This document shows, one piece after another, positions 36,493-48,979 of a DNA stretch of 64,000 nucleotides. Location: assembly GCA_021234155.1 (NCBI GenBank), contig JAJEKV010000008.1, positions 4,014,085 through 4,078,084 of the forward strand. Direction: 5' to 3'. A program made the position numbers and the translations under genes. The stretch comes from Isoetes taiwanensis. Taxonomy: Eukaryota; Streptophyta; Lycopodiopsida; Isoetales; Isoetaceae. Position 1 is the stretch's first letter. The number at the start of each line of letters is the position of its first letter. Below the pieces are notes generated by a model that saw only the letters and a list, made by a program, of their open reading frames with translations, was not told the origin of the DNA and did no database searches.

Positions 36493-36999
36493 TCACTCAC
36501 CCATCGGTTCGGAGTCGACCACTTCGGTGACGAGCTGACCCTTGCATTGCTCCATGAATTGTGGGTACTGCTTCTCAAGATCTGATTGTAGTACCCACGT
36601 AGCGTCCTCCACTAGTAAGTGCGTCCATTTCACAAGGTACTGGAGAAATGGAGATCTTCTCGTCTTCTTATAGGATCGGTTCGAGAAGAACCTCGGGAAC
36701 AATCTCAAGCTGATCGTCCGGATTAATTCCGATGGCTTCGGTGTCTCCAATACTTCCTCTGGATTAGGGTGTGTTTCTTTAGGAGACTTACGTGAAAGAC
36801 TCTATGGATCTTCGGTGTCTTTGGTAAGTCCAATTTGTAGGCTTGGTTGCCCACTCTTTCGACAATTTTGAATGGACCAGCCCACCTTGAAGCAAGCTTC
36901 TTGCAATTGCCGATGCGGAGCTTTGCTTGTTTGACTTTTATCTTCAGCCAAACATTGTCCCCTACTTGGAACTCCCTTACTTGTTAGGTCTTAGATCAG
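36493..36999 (-). pseudogene. Chromovirus integrase C-terminus and chromodomain, frameshifted
   Basis: Minus strand 36750-36493 ends in FLQYLVKWTHLLVEDATWV, a chromodomain that directs integration to marked heterochromatin in chromoviruses. The preceding 250 bp encodes LRIGNCKKLASRWAGPFKIV and VFHVSLLR in other frames, i.e. the GPY/F segment. It is out of frame with the polymerase ending at 37000. Confidence 0.85.
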
Positions 37000-39741
37000 C
37001 TATGCTCTTTTGCCGGCTTCTTCTTTCGCTAGGAGGTATCCTCGCACCTCTTCAACCACTTGTTGCATCTCGGCTAGCATCTGCTGGGATACTTCTACCT
37101 TGGACACAGGGTTGTGCCAAGTGTCTGGTGTTAAGCACTGATAGCCGTAGTTGATCATAAACGGCAACATTTGGGATGACTCCTGCTTGGTGCTATTGTA
37201 CGCAAACTCAACCAAGTAGATGAAGTCATCCCACTTTGATTGCTTGTTCCAGACATAATTCCGCAACATATCCTCAAGTATCCGATTGGTGCGCTCCGTC
37301 TGCCCATCTGTCTGAGGGTGATAAGCCGTGCTCATTGACAATTTCGTTCCAATGGTGCTGAAGAGATCCTGCCAGAATGCACTCATGAACTTCGAATCCC
37401 GATCAGAGATTATTTCTCTTGGCATCCCATGGAGTCTAAAAATCTCCTTTGTGAATAACACAGCCGTGTCCAAAGCCGTGTCGGTGCTCCTACAAGGCAC
37501 AAAGTGCGCCATTTTCGACAATTTGTCGACTACGACCATTAAGGCATCTTTGCCCCTTATGGTTCTAGGGAGCCCTGTAATGAAGTCCATGCTGATTATC
37601 TCCCACTTGGAGTTTGGTACTGGCAATGGCTCTAATGCCCCTGGAATTCGTAGTTGCTCCGCTTTGGTCTGCTGACATAGCTGACACTCGCGTATATACC
37701 TTGCTATCTGCTTCTTCATGCCTGGCCAATAGTAACTACTCCTTATCTTGAAGTAGGTTTTCGTAAAACCTGCGTGGCCGGCTATTGGGCTGTTGTGGGT
37801 GTCGTGGAGAATCAGCCTTCTGACTCCAGATGATTCTGGCACACACAACTTATTTTTATGGTACAAGAGATTTCCTTCCTTCTTAAAATGTTTGAAGGTT
37901 TCTCTCTCTTTGTCCGTTCTTGCCTCTTTAGAAAGGCTTGCCCATACTTCCTGAAAGTCCTTGTCCGTTGGCAACGTTTCTTCTATTTTCTTGCCAAACT
38001 CACTGGTGAGTGTTGATATGGCATTGCAATGCACTCTTGTTGTTAAAGGATGCCTTGACAGAGCATCTGCAACCACATTGAGTTTCTCTGGCTTGTACAC
38101 AATCTCGAAGTCATACTCTTCCATGAACTCCATCCATCTCCTTTGTCTCAAATTCAATAATGGTTGCGTGAAAATGTACTGTAGACTCTGATGGTCGGTA
38201 TCTAATTGGAACTTCCTTCCCAATAGATAGTGTCTCCAGATCTTTAAAGCTCTTATCACTGCCAATAGCTCCTGATCATGTGTCGGGTAGCGAGTCTCTG
38301 CGTCGTTCATCTTCCGTGAATCGTATGCTACGACTCTTTCTTCTTGCATTAGGACTGCTCCCGTCGCAATCTTGCTAGCATCAGTTGCAACTAGTTTGTC
38401 CTTCTCTGGATCTGGCAATGTTAAGACGGGGGCGGTTGTTAAGGCTTCCTTCAACTTCTCAAATCCTGCTTGAGCCTTCTTTTGCCAATGTGCCACCCAG
38501 TCTTTTATCTTTTCTGCCTTGGTGAGGTCCGTCAAAGGTGTTGCTATCTTAGCAAAGTTCTTGACAAACTTTCTATAATATCCTGCTAAGCCTAAAAAGC
38601 TTCTCACCTCGTGTATGTTCTTTGGTGCCGGCCATTCAATCACCGCTTGGATCTTTGCGGGATCGGTGGAGATGTCGTCTGCTGATATGATATGCCCCAA
38701 GTATTCTATTCTTTCGGTGGCGAAATGACATTTTGACAACTTCGCATAAAGCTGATGTCTTCTCAGCTTCTCAAGTACCCTTCTCAAATGCTGAATATGC
38801 TCCTCCAGGGACTTGCTATACGCCAAAATGTCATCGAAGAACACGATAACAAATGTGTCAAGGAATTCCCGAAAGATATCGTTCATGAGTCTCATGAACG
38901 TTGTTGGGGCATTAGATAAGCCGAATGGCATCACCGTGAATTCATAGTGGCCATACCTTGTTCGGAACGCCGTTTTGTGGACATCTTCCTCCTTGATTCT
39001 GATTTGATGATATCCGGACCTTAAGTCTATTTTGGAGAAGACTCTGGCACCTTGTAGCTGATCCATCAGGTCATCCGCTCTGGGTAAGGCATACTTGTTC
39101 TTGATGGTGTGTTTGTTTAATTGACGGTAGTCAATACACATCCTCAAGCTTCCATCCTTCTTCTTGACGAATAAGATGGGGGCTCCGAACGGAGAGACAC
39201 TAGACCTTATGAACCCTAGGTCTAATAGCTCTTGCAATTGCTTCTTCAATTCTGATAGTTCGTGGGCCGTCATTCTATACGGTGCCTTACTTGTGGGCTT
39301 GGTGCCTGGTTCGAGTGCAATTTCACACTCAACTCCTCTATATGGCGGAAGTTCCTTGATTTTGTCGGGGAACAAGTCATGGAACTCCTTTATTAGCTTG
39401 GGTATCTGCTTTGGTAGCTTGCTTACTGATTTATCTTCCTTATCCTCTGGTGCCTCTTCTTCGGCAAGTTCTAATTTGAAGATGTATGCAACTTGCTGCC
39501 TTTTCATGCATCTAAGTAACTTCTTACTCGACATGCATTGCATTATAGGTGTTACTTCCTTACCTGAGATCTCTATAATTTTTCCGTTGGGCGCCGTGAG
39601 CTTCACCTTTCGCTCCCCACAATCTATTTGTGCTTTTGCCGGGTGGAGGTATTCCATACCTATGATGTCATATTTTCCGATGTTCATGATCTCTGCCCCC
39701 ATTTCAATGTTGATGCCAGGTAAGTCTATATTGAAATTCAC
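37000..39741 (-). CDS. Chromovirus RT-RNase H-integrase polyprotein, open 913-codon frame
   Basis: A long uninterrupted frame. It begins in the protease tail ([20 protein letters not shown]), then RT with [15 protein letters not shown] (about 198-212), [26 protein letters not shown] and the catalytic FFDD at residues 301-304. RNase H follows with ATDAS (452-456), HDQELLAV and [10 protein letters not shown]. Integrase has [11 protein letters not shown]...[24 protein letters not shown] and [12 protein letters not shown], giving HHCC and DDE sets. RT, RNase H and integrase look catalytically complete, so this part is young. The protein start is not genuine: the natural polyprotein would begin in gag upstream, which is frameshifted near 39770. 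Confidence 0.93.
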   Translation of the reverse strand: MNFNIDLPGINIEMGAEIMNIGKYDIIGMEYLHPAKAQIDCGERKVKLTAPNGKIIEISGKEVTPIMQCMSSKKLLRCMKRQQVAYIFKLELAEEEAPEDKEDKSVSKLPKQIPKLIKEFHDLFPDKIKELPPYRGVECEIALEPGTKPTSKAPYRMTAHELSELKKQLQELLDLGFIRSSVSPFGAPILFVKKKDGSLRMCIDYRQLNKHTIKNKYALPRADDLMDQLQGARVFSKIDLRSGYHQIRIKEEDVHKTAFRTRYGHYEFTVMPFGLSNAPTTFMRLMNDIFREFLDTFVIVFFDDILAYSKSLEEHIQHLRRVLEKLRRHQLYAKLSKCHFATERIEYLGHIISADDISTDPAKIQAVIEWPAPKNIHEVRSFLGLAGYYRKFVKNFAKIATPLTDLTKAEKIKDWVAHWQKKAQAGFEKLKEALTTAPVLTLPDPEKDKLVATDASKIATGAVLMQEERVVAYDSRKMNDAETRYPTHDQELLAVIRALKIWRHYLLGRKFQLDTDHQSLQYIFTQPLLNLRQRRWMEFMEEYDFEIVYKPEKLNVVADALSRHPLTTRVHCNAISTLTSEFGKKIEETLPTDKDFQEVWASLSKEARTDKERETFKHFKKEGNLLYHKNKLCVPESSGVRRLILHDTHNSPIAGHAGFTKTYFKIRSSYYWPGMKKQIARYIRECQLCQQTKAEQLRIPGALEPLPVPNSKWEIISMDFITGLPRTIRGKDALMVVVDKLSKMAHFVPCRSTDTALDTAVLFTKEIFRLHGMPREIISDRDSKFMSAFWQDLFSTIGTKLSMSTAYHPQTDGQTERTNRILEDMLRNYVWNKQSKWDDFIYLVEFAYNSTKQESSQMLPFMINYGYQCLTPDTWHNPVSKVEVSQQMLAEMQQVVEEVRGYLLAKEEAGKRA

Positions 39742-41415
39742 CCTCTTGCCCGCAGTGTGCCTGATGGCTCCTTAGCTAACACTCTTGGCTGGGCTTAGAC
39801 TTGGATCGTTTTCAACTTTAGCATTTCTGCCATCCTTGGTGACGCAAAGTTGTGGGAACTGCCACAGTCTATGAGGACTATGAAAGATTTGGCGGCTATC
39901 TTACCAATCGTGGATATTACTTGGCACTGGCTCTCTGCGCTTTCTGTATCTATGGCGGCAAAGATATGACACTCACCATGGATAAAGTCGTCCTTCGTCC
40001 TCCTCTTCTTCTTAAAGGGGGTCTCCCAACCTCCCATCTCCGCAAGTCTTTGCATTCATCCGCGAGCGGGCGGTTGTTGTGTTCTATGCCCCTTGGAAGC
40101 ACCGGAATCACAACCTTTTTCTATACATTCTTGTCGCTTTTCCTCGAATGGAGTTGAGGAACCGCTTGATTGTCTTTGAGTAGTTTGAGCCTCCCCCCTT
40201 GTCCTTTATCTTTAAAGGCGGCGTGCTTTTCTCCTGCTTTCCATTGGTTTCCCCGGTATGGCATCTTGGCGGTGACGGGACTTGTTGCTCTCGGGCTCTG
40301 GCCTCCATACCCTTTTCCTTTGTCATACCACTGCTTGGGTTCACTATTCTGGGGTCCCATTCCTTGTAAGCTTATGGCCTTTGCTTCGGCCTTCGATAGT
40401 GAGCGCGGGTTCAGGGCCCTGACTAATTTCCGTAGTTCCTCATTCAGGCCCTCCACATAGCCTTCCACCGCTCTTCTCTCACTGAGTTTTGGCACATAAA
40501 GCCTCAACCTCATGAACTCCTCCGTATATTTCTGTACGGATTTGTTCCTCTGTTGCAACCTGTGGAAGGCTTGCATCTGATGGCATTTGTGCTCTCTGGG
40601 CACATAGTGTTGTTTGAAAGCCTTTGCGAACTTTGTGAACCTGCACTTGTCTCTGCTCATCCCATGGGCTTTGGCATAGCCCCTCCACCAAATGCGGGCT
40701 GCCCCTTTCAGGTTAGCGGTGGCTACTCTACCCTTATCCTTATCCTTCATACTGTAAGCATTTCCATATTCACTCGTCTCGTCTAGCCATGCTTCGGCTT
40801 CCATCCCCGATCTGTTTTCGCCGGAAAACTGTTCCAGCTTGCGGGCCTTCGAAACGTTACTCAAGGCCGAGTCGACCTTCTTCTGGTAGTCGGATTGGCT
40901 TGGCTGTCTTATCCTTATTCTTTCTTCCCTTCGGGCGGTTCTTTCTGTTTCTTTCTCAGACTCAGAGCTTGAGCCCGAGCTGTCTGAAGAGCTGGAGCTA
41001 GAAGATCTGCGCCGGCTCCTCTTTCTCTCTTTTCCCTTGTGTTGAGAACGGGCCTATGGGGCTTGCACGTTCTGCTCCTGCCTGTTATTTCCCCTGCCGG
41101 CCAACATGGCTTTTATTTCTTGCAGATCTGACCTCATCTGCGAGATTTCTTCCTCTGGCGTCGGTGCGTAGTACTCTTCGAACAGATTCCGAGGCTGGAA
41201 TTGTCCCGGTGGTGTCTGCTCGCCTTGGGCTTGGAATTCAATTTCGACATTCCTGGATGTTCTAGCTGCACATATTGCATTGGCACCATTTATCATGAGT
41301 TCTTTTGTTGGTTGCATTAAGAGTTTGAATGATATGATTGTTAAGGCAAAGATATCAAAAAGACATTTAAAATGCAATTCAAAAGATCTTATATTTTTAA
41401 AAATATATATATCCG
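39742..41415 (-). pseudogene. Chromovirus gag and protease, copy 1 (next to the full polymerase)
   Basis: Minus strand: leader and gag N-terminus (41431-41054, MQPTKELMINGANA; EEEISQMRSDLQEIKAMLAG), a Ser/Arg-rich stretch, gag core (40864-40121: LKGAARIWWRGYAKA; QKYTEEFMRLRLYVPK) and protease (40055-39795: VLIDCGSSHNFASPRMAEML). A TAG ends the first piece at about 41056, frames change near 40200 and 40060, and a small deletion near 39775 breaks the protease-RT join. The zinc knuckle is destroyed in this copy. Confidence 0.88.
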
Positions 41416-43925
41416 AACATTGCTGGGGCATTAGATAAGCCGAATGGCATCACCGTGAATTCATAGTGGCCATACCTTGTTCGGAACGCCGTTTTGTGGA
41501 CATCTTCCTCCTTGATTCTGATTTGATGATATCCGGACCTTAAGTCTATTTTGGAGAAGACTCTGGCACCTTGTAGCTGATCCATCAGGTCATCCGCTCT
41601 GGGCAGGGCATACTTGTTCTTGATGGTGTGTTTGTTTAATTGACGGTAGTCAATACACATCCTCAAGCTTCCATCCTTCTTCTTGACGAATAAGATGGGG
41701 GCTCCGAACGGAGAGACACTCTAATAGCTCTTGCAATTGCTTCTTCAATTCTGATAGTTCGTGGGCCGTCATTCTATACCGTGCCTTACTTGTGGGCTTG
41801 GTGCCTGGTTCGAGTGCAATTTCACACTCAACTCCTCTATATGGCGGAAGTTCCTTGATTTTGTCGGGGAACAAGTCATGGAACTCCTTTATTAGCTTGG
41901 GTATCTGCTTTGGTAGCTTGCTTACTGATTTATCTTCCTTATCCTCTGGTGCCTCTTCTTCGGCAAGTTCTAATTTGAAGATGTATGCAACTTGCTGCCT
42001 TTTCATGCATCTAAGTAACTTCTTACTCGACATGCATTGCATTATAGGTGTTACTTCCTTACCCGAGATCTCTATAATTTTTCCGTTGGGCGCCGTGAGC
42101 TTCACCTTTCGCTCCCCACAATCTATTTGTGCTTTTGCCGGGTGGAGGTATTCCATACCTATGATGTCATATTTTCCGATGTTCATGATCTCTGCCCCCA
42201 TTTCAATGTTGATGCCAGGTAAGTCTATATTGAAATTCACCCTCTTGCCCGCAGTGTGCCTGATGGCTCCGCTAGCTAACAGTATTGGCCTGGGCTTAGA
42301 CTTGACTGTTTTCAACTTTAGCATTTTTGCCATCCTTGGTGACGCAAAGTTGTGGGAACTGCCACAGTCTATGAGGACTACGAAAGATTTGGCGGCTATC
42401 TTACCAATCGTGGATATTACTTGGTACTGGCTCTCTGCGCTTTCTGTATCTATGGCGGCAAAGATATGACACTCACCATGGATAAAGTCGCGTCCTTCGT
42501 CCTCCTCTTTTTCTGGCGGGGTCTCCCAACCTCCCATCTCCGCAAGTCTTTGTATTCATCACGCGACGGCGGCGTTGTGTTCTATGCCTGCCCATTTGGA
42601 AGCTTCACCGGAATCTAGCTGCTTTTCTATACATTCTTGTCGCTTTTCCTTCGGAATGGAGTTGAGGAACTGCTTGATTGTCTTTGAGTAGTTTGAGCCT
42701 CCCCCTTGTCCTTTATCTTTAAAGGCGGCGTGCTTTTCTCTCGTTTGCTTCCATTGGTTTCCCGAGTATGGCATCTTGGCAGGTGACGGACTTGTTGCTC
42801 TCGGGCTCTGGCCTCCATACCCTTTTCCTTTGTCATACCACTGCTTGGGTTCACTATTCTGGGGTCCCATTCCTTGTAAGCTTATGGCCTTTGCTTCGGC
42901 CTCCGATAGTGAGCGCGGGTTCAGGGCCCTGACTAATTTCCGTAGTTCCTCATTCAGGCCCTCCACATAGCCTTCCACCGCTCTTCTCTCACTGAGTTTT
43001 GGCACATAAAGCCTCAACCTCATGAACTCCTCCGTATATTTCTGTACGGATGTGTTCCCCTGTTGCAACCTGTGGAAGGCTTGCATCTGATGGCACTTGT
43101 GCTCTCTGGGCACATAGTGTTGTTTGAAAGCCTTTGCGAACTTTGTGAACCTGCACTTGTCTCTGCTCATCCCATGGGCTTTGGCATAGCCCCTCCACCA
43201 AATGCGGGCTGCCCCTTTCAGGTTAGCGGTGGCTACTCTGCCCTTATCCTTATCCTTCATACTGTAAGCATTTCCATATTCACTCGTCTCGTCTAGCCAT
43301 GCTTCGGCTTCCATCCCCGATCTGTTTTCGCCGGAAAACTGTTCCAGCTTGCGGGCCTTCCAAACGTTACTCAAGGCCGAGTCGACCTTCTTCTGGTAGT
43401 CGGATTGGCTTGGCTGTCTTATCCTTATTCTTTCTTCCCTTCGGGCGGTTCTTTCTGTTTCTTTCTCAGACTCAGAGCTTGAGCCCGAGCTGTCTGAAGA
43501 GCTGGAGCTAGAAGATCTGCGCCGGCTCCTCTTTCTCTCTTTTCCCTTGTGTTGAGAACGGGCCTATGGGGCTTGCACGTTCTGGTCCTGCCTGTTATTT
43601 CCCCTGCCGGCCAACATGGCTTTTATTTCTTGCAGATCTGACCTCATCTGCGAGATTTCTTCCTCTGGCGTCGGTGCGTAGTACTCTTCGAACAGATTCC
43701 AAGGCTGGAATTGTCCCGGTGGTGTCTGCTCGCCTTGGGCTTGGAATTCAATTTCGACATTCCTCGCTGTTCTAGCTGCACATATTGCATTGGCACCATT
43801 TATCATGAGTTCTTTTGTTGGTTGCATTAAGAGTTTGAATGATATGATTGTTAAGGCAAAGATATCAAAAAGACATATAAAATGCAATTCAAAAGATCTT
43901 ATATTTTTAAAAATATATATATCCG
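41416..43925 (-). mobile_element. Tandem unit 2: gag-protease-partial RT, 2510 bp
   Basis: Repeats the segment that lies at about 38904-41415 in the complete copy. Minus strand order: gag N-terminus (43941-43564), gag core (43374-42559), protease (42537-41650) and the first 80 residues of RT (41666-41397, ending [14 protein letters not shown] as it crosses the junction into the next leader). It lacks 20 bp just upstream of RT (near 41721) that the complete copy has, which shifts the frame. The zinc-knuckle region near 42600 is scrambled. Confidence 0.92.
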
Positions 43926-46432
43926 AACATTGCTGGGGCATTAGATAAGCCGAATGGCATCACCGTGAATTCATAGTGGCCATACCTTGTTCGGAACGCC
44001 GTTTTGTGGACATCTTCCTCCTTGATTCTGATTTGATGATATCCGGACCTTAAGTCTATTTTGGAGAAGACTCTGGCACCTTGTAGCTGATCCATCAGGT
44101 CATCCGCTCTGGGCAGGGCATACTTGTTCTTGATGGTGTGTTTGTTTAATTGACGGTAGTCAATACACATCCTCAAGCTTCCATCCTTCTTCTTGACGAA
44201 TAAGATGGGGGCTCCGAACGGAGAGACACTCTAATAGCTCTTGCAATTGCTTCTTCAATTCTGATAGTTCGTGGGCCGTCATTCTATACCGTGCCTTACT
44301 TGTGGGCTTGGTGCCTGGTTCGAGTGCAATTTCGCACTCAACTCCTCTATATGGCGGAAGTTCCTTGATTTCGTCGGGGAACAAGTCATGGAACTCCTTT
44401 ATTAGCTTGGCTATCTGCTTTGGTAGCTTGCTTACTAATTTATCTTCCTTATCCTCTGGTGCCTCTTCTTCGGCAAGTTCTAATTTGAAGATGTATGCAA
44501 CTTGCTGCCTTTTCATGCATCTAAGTAACTTCTTACTCGACATGCATTGCATTATAGGTGTTACTTCCTTACCCGAGATCTCTATAATTTTTCCGTTGGG
44601 CGCCGTGAGCTTCACCTTTCGCTCCCCACAATCTATTTGTGCTTTTGCCGGGTGGAGGTATTCCATACCTATGATGAGGTCATATTTTCCGATGTTCATG
44701 ATCTCTGCCCCCATTTCAATGTTGATGCCAGGTAAGTCTATATTGAAATTCACCCTCTTGCCCGCAGTGTGCCTGATGGCTCCGCTAGCTAACACTACTG
44801 GCCTGGGCTTAGACTTGACTGTTTTCAACTTTAGCATTTTTGCCATCCTTGGTGACGCAAAGTTGTGGGAACTGCCACAGTCTATGAGGACTACGAAAGA
44901 TTTGGCGGCTATCTTACCAATCGTGGATATTACTTGGTACTGGCTCTCTGCGCTTTCTGTATCTATGGCGGCAAAGATATGACACTCACCATGGATAAAG
45001 TCGCGTCCTTCGTCCTCCTCTTCTTCTGGCGGGGTCTCCCAACCTCCCATCTCCGCAAGTGCTGCATTCATCACGAACGGGCAGTTGTGTGTTCTATGCC
45101 CCGGCTGGAAGCACCGGAATCACAACTGCTTTTCTATACATTCTTGTCGCTTTTCCTTCGGAATGGAGTTGAGGAACTGCTTGATTGTCTTTGAGTAGTT
45201 TGAGCCTCCCCCTTGTCCTTTATCTTTAAAGCTGATGTGCTTTTTCTCTGGCTGCTTCCATTGATTTCCCGAGTATGGCATCTTGGCAGGTGACGGACTT
45301 GTTGCTCTCGGGCTCTGGCCTCCATACCCTTTTCCTTTGTCATACCACTGCTTGGGTTCACTATTCTGGGGTCCCATTCCTTGTAAGCTTATGGCCTTTG
45401 CTTCGGCCTCCGATAGTGAGCGCGGGTTCAGGGCCCTGACTAATTTCCGTAGTTCCTCATTCAGGCCCTCCACATAGCCTTCCACCGCTCTTCTCTCACT
45501 GAGTTTTGGCACATAAAGCCTCAACCTCATGAACTCCTCCGTATATTTCTGTACGGATGTGTTCCCCTGTTGCAACCTGTGGAAGGCTTGCATCTGATGG
45601 CACTTGTGCTCTCTGGGCACATAGTGTTGTTTGAAAGCCTTTGCGAACTTTGTGAACCTGCACTTGTCTCTGCTCATCCCATGGGCTTTGGCATAGCCCC
45701 TCCACCAAATGCGGGCTGCCCCTTTCAGGTTAGCGGTGGCTACTCTGCCCTTATCCTTATCCTTCATACCGTAAGCATTTCCATATTCACTCATCTCGTC
45801 TAGCCATACTTCGGCTTCCATCCCCGATCTGTTTTCGCCGGAAAACTGTTCCAGCTTGCGGGCCTTCCAAACGTTACTCAAGGCAGAGTCGACCTTCTTC
45901 TGGTAGTTGGATTGGCTTGGCTGTCTTATCCTTATTCTTTCTTCCCTTCGGGCGGTTCTTTCTGTTTCTTTCTCAGACTCAGAGCTTGAGTCCGAGCTGT
46001 CTGAAGAGCTGGAGCTAGAAGATCTGCGCCGGCTCCTCTTTCTCTCTTTTCCCTTGTGTTGAGAACGGGCCTCTGGGGCTTGCACGTTCTGGTCCTGCCT
46101 GTTATTTCCCCTGCCGGCCAACATGGCTTTTATTTCTTGCAGATCTGACCTCATCTGCGAGATTTCTTCCTCTGGCGTCGGTGCGTAGTACTCTTCGAAC
46201 AGATTCCGAGGCTGGAATTGTCCCGGTGGTGTCTGCTCGCCTTGGGCTTGGAATTCAATTTCGACATTCCTCGCTGTTCTAGCTGCACATATTGCATTGG
46301 CACCATTTATCATGAGTTCTTTTGTTGGTTGCATTAAGAGTTTGAATGATATGATTGTTAAGGCAAAGATATCAAAAAGACATTTAAAATGCAATTCAAA
46401 AGATCTTATATTTTTAAAAATATATATATCCG
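43926..46432 (-). mobile_element. Tandem unit 3: gag-protease-partial RT, 2507 bp
   Basis: Same organisation as unit 2: gag open for 442 codons (46448-45120), protease frame 45074-44160, RT fragment 44176-43907. It shares the 20-bp deletion near 44231. A single base change turns the first zinc-knuckle Cys codon (TGC) into TGA at about 45120, separating gag from protease. Confidence 0.93.
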
Positions 46433-48936
46433 AACGTTGCTGGGGCATTAGATAAGCCGAATGGCATCACCGTGAATTCATAGTGGCCATACCTTGTTCG
46501 GAACGCCGTTTTGTGGACATCTTCCTCCTTGATTCTGATTTGATGATATCCGGACCTTAAGTCTATTTTGGAGAAGACTCTGGCACCTTTTAGCTGATCC
46601 ATCAGGTCATCCGCTCTGGGCAGGGCATACTTGTTCTTGATGGTGTGTTTGTTTAATTGACGGTAGTCAATACACATTCTCAAGCTTCCATCCTTCTTCT
46701 TGACGAATAAGATGGGGGCTCTGAACGGAGAGACACTCTAATAGCTCTTGCAATTGCTTCTTCAATTCTGATAGTTCGTGGGCCGTCATTCTATACCGTG
46801 CCTTACTTGTGGGCTTGGTGCCTGGTTCGAGTGCAATTTCGCACTCAACTCCTCTATATGACGGAAGTTCCTTGATTTCGTCGGGGAACAAGTCATGGAA
46901 CTCCTTTATTAGCTTGGCTATCTGCTTTGGTAGCTTGCTTACTAATTTATCTTCCTTATCCTCTGGTGCCTCTTCTTCGGCAAGTTCTAATTTGAAGATG
47001 TATGCAACTTGCTGCCTTTTCATGCATCTAAGTAACTTCTTACTCGACATGCATTGCATTATAGGTGTTACTTCCTTACCCGAGATCTCTATAATTTTTC
47101 CGTTGGGCGCCGTGAGCTTCACCTTTCGCTCCCCACAATCTATTTGTGCTTTTGCCGGGTGGAGGTATTCCATACCTATGATGAGGTCATATTTTCCGAT
47201 GTTCATGATCTCTGCCCCCATTTCAATGTTGATGCCAGGTAAGTCTATATTGAAATTCACCCTCTTGCCCGCAGTGTGCCTGATGGCTCCGCTAGCTAAC
47301 ACTACTGGCCTGGGCTTAGACTTGACTGTTTTCAACTTTAGCATTTTTGCCATCCTTGGTGACGCAAAGTTGTGGGAACTGCCACAGTCTATGAGGACTA
47401 CGAAAGATTTGGCGGCTATCTTACCAATCGTGGATATTACTTGGTACTGGCTCTCTGCGCTTTCTGTATCTATGGCGGCAAAGATATGACACTCACCATG
47501 GATAAAGTCGCGTCCTTCGTCCTCCTCTTCTTCTGGCGGGGTCTCCCAACCTCCCATCTCCGCAAGTGCTGCATTCATCACGAACGGGCAGTTGTGTGTT
47601 CTATGCCCCGGCTGGAAGCACCGGAAGCACAACTGCTTTTCTATACATTCTTGTCGCTTTTCCTTCGGAATGGAGTTGAGGAACTGCTTGATTGTCTTTG
47701 AGTAGTTTGAGCCTCCCCCTTGTCCTTTATCTTTAAAGCTGACGTGCTTTTTCTCTGGCTGCTTCCATTGATTTCCCGAGTATGGCATCTTGGCAGGTGA
47801 CGGACTTGTTGCTCTCGGGCTCTGGCCTCCATACCCTTTTCCTTTGTCATACCACTGCTTGGGTTCACTATTCTGGGGTCCCGTTCCTTGTAAGCTTATG
47901 GCCTTTGCTTCGGCCTCCGATACTGAGCGCGGGTTCAGGGCCCTGACTAATTTCCGTAGTTCCTCATTCAGGCCCTCCACATAGCCTTCCACCGCTCTTC
48001 TCTCACTGAGTTTTGGCACATAAAGCCTCAACCTCATGAACTCCTCCGTATATTTCTGTACGGATTTGTTCCCCTGTTGCAACCTGTGGAAGGCTTGCAT
48101 CTGATGGCACTTGTGCTCTCTGGGCACATAGTGTTGTTTGAAAGCCTTTGCGAACTTTGTGAACCTGCACTTGTCTCTGCTCATCCCATGGGCTTTGGCA
48201 TAGCCCCTCCACCAAATGCGGGCTGCCCCTTTCAGGTTAGCGGTGGCTACTCTGCCCTTATCCTTATCCTTCATACCGTAAGCATTTCCATATTCACTCA
48301 TCTCGTCTAGCCATACTTCGGCTTCCATCCCCGATCTGTTTTCGCCGGAAAACTGTTCCAGCTTGCGGGCCTTCCAAACGTTACTCAAGGCAGAGTCGAC
48401 CTTCTTCTGGTAGTTGGATTGGCTTGGCTGTCTTATCCTTATTCTTTCTTCCCTTCGGGCGGTTCTTTCTGTTTCTTTCTCAGACTCAGAGCTTGAGTCC
48501 GAGTTGTCTGAAGAGCTGGAGCTAGAAGATCTGCGCCGGCTCCTCTTTCTCTCTTTTCCCTTGTGTTGAGAAACGGGCCTGCGGGGCTTGCGTTACGGTC
48601 CTGCTTTGTTATTTCCCCTGCCGGCCAACATGGCTTTTATTTCTTCAGATCGACCTCATCTGCGAGATTTCTTCCCTCTGGCGTCGGTCGTGGTACTCTT
48701 GAGCAGTTCGGGCTGGAATTGTCCCGGCGGTGTCTGCTCGCCTTGGGCTTGGAATTCAATTTCGACATTCCTGGCTGTTCTAGCTGCACATGTTGCATTG
48801 GCACCATTTATCATGAGTTCTTTTGTTGGTTGCATTAAGAGTTTGAATGATATGATTGTTAAGGCAAAGATATCAAAAAGACATTTAAAATGCAATTCAA
48901 AAGATCTTATATTTTTAAAAATATATATATATCCGA
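46433..48936 (-). mobile_element. Tandem unit 4: gag-protease-partial RT, about 2504 bp
   Basis: Outermost unit. It has the longest intact frame of the array: 573 codons (48388-46667) from the gag core through an intact CCHC knuckle (CFRCFQPGHRTHNC), protease (VLIDCGSSHNF) and into the shared 20-bp deletion near 46738. The RT fragment is 46683-46414. The leader and gag N-terminus (about 48563-48930) is more diverged than in units 1-3. On its upstream side the leader continues into unique sequence (CCGATATATTAAC), not into RT. Confidence 0.93.
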
Positions 48937-48979
48937 TATATTAACTTAATACAATAGTCAGGATTCCCGTTACATTGAT

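Larger units (their letters stand above)
24746..48936 (-). mobile_element. Chromovirus-type Ty3/gypsy retrotransposon with amplified gag-protease-RT segment
   Basis: Whole span from the 3' LTR end to the outermost gag leader, including the nested 9.55-kb transposon. Net retroelement sequence is about 14.6 kb, of which about 7.5 kb is the extra tandem units. No 5' LTR is visible above 48936. The 3' end sits next to GGACA at 24741-24745, a possible 5-bp target copy whose partner was not found. Confidence 0.85.

Noticed and set aside
44302..44982. 226-codon plus-strand ORFs, repeated at 41792 and 46809
   Set aside because: Exact antisense of the protease region; repeated only because the tandem units repeat.
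46290..46310. tRNA-Met primer-binding site for the minus chromovirus (TGGTGCCAATGC)
   Set aside because: Too many mismatches to TGGTATCAGAGC, and no LTR edge next to it.
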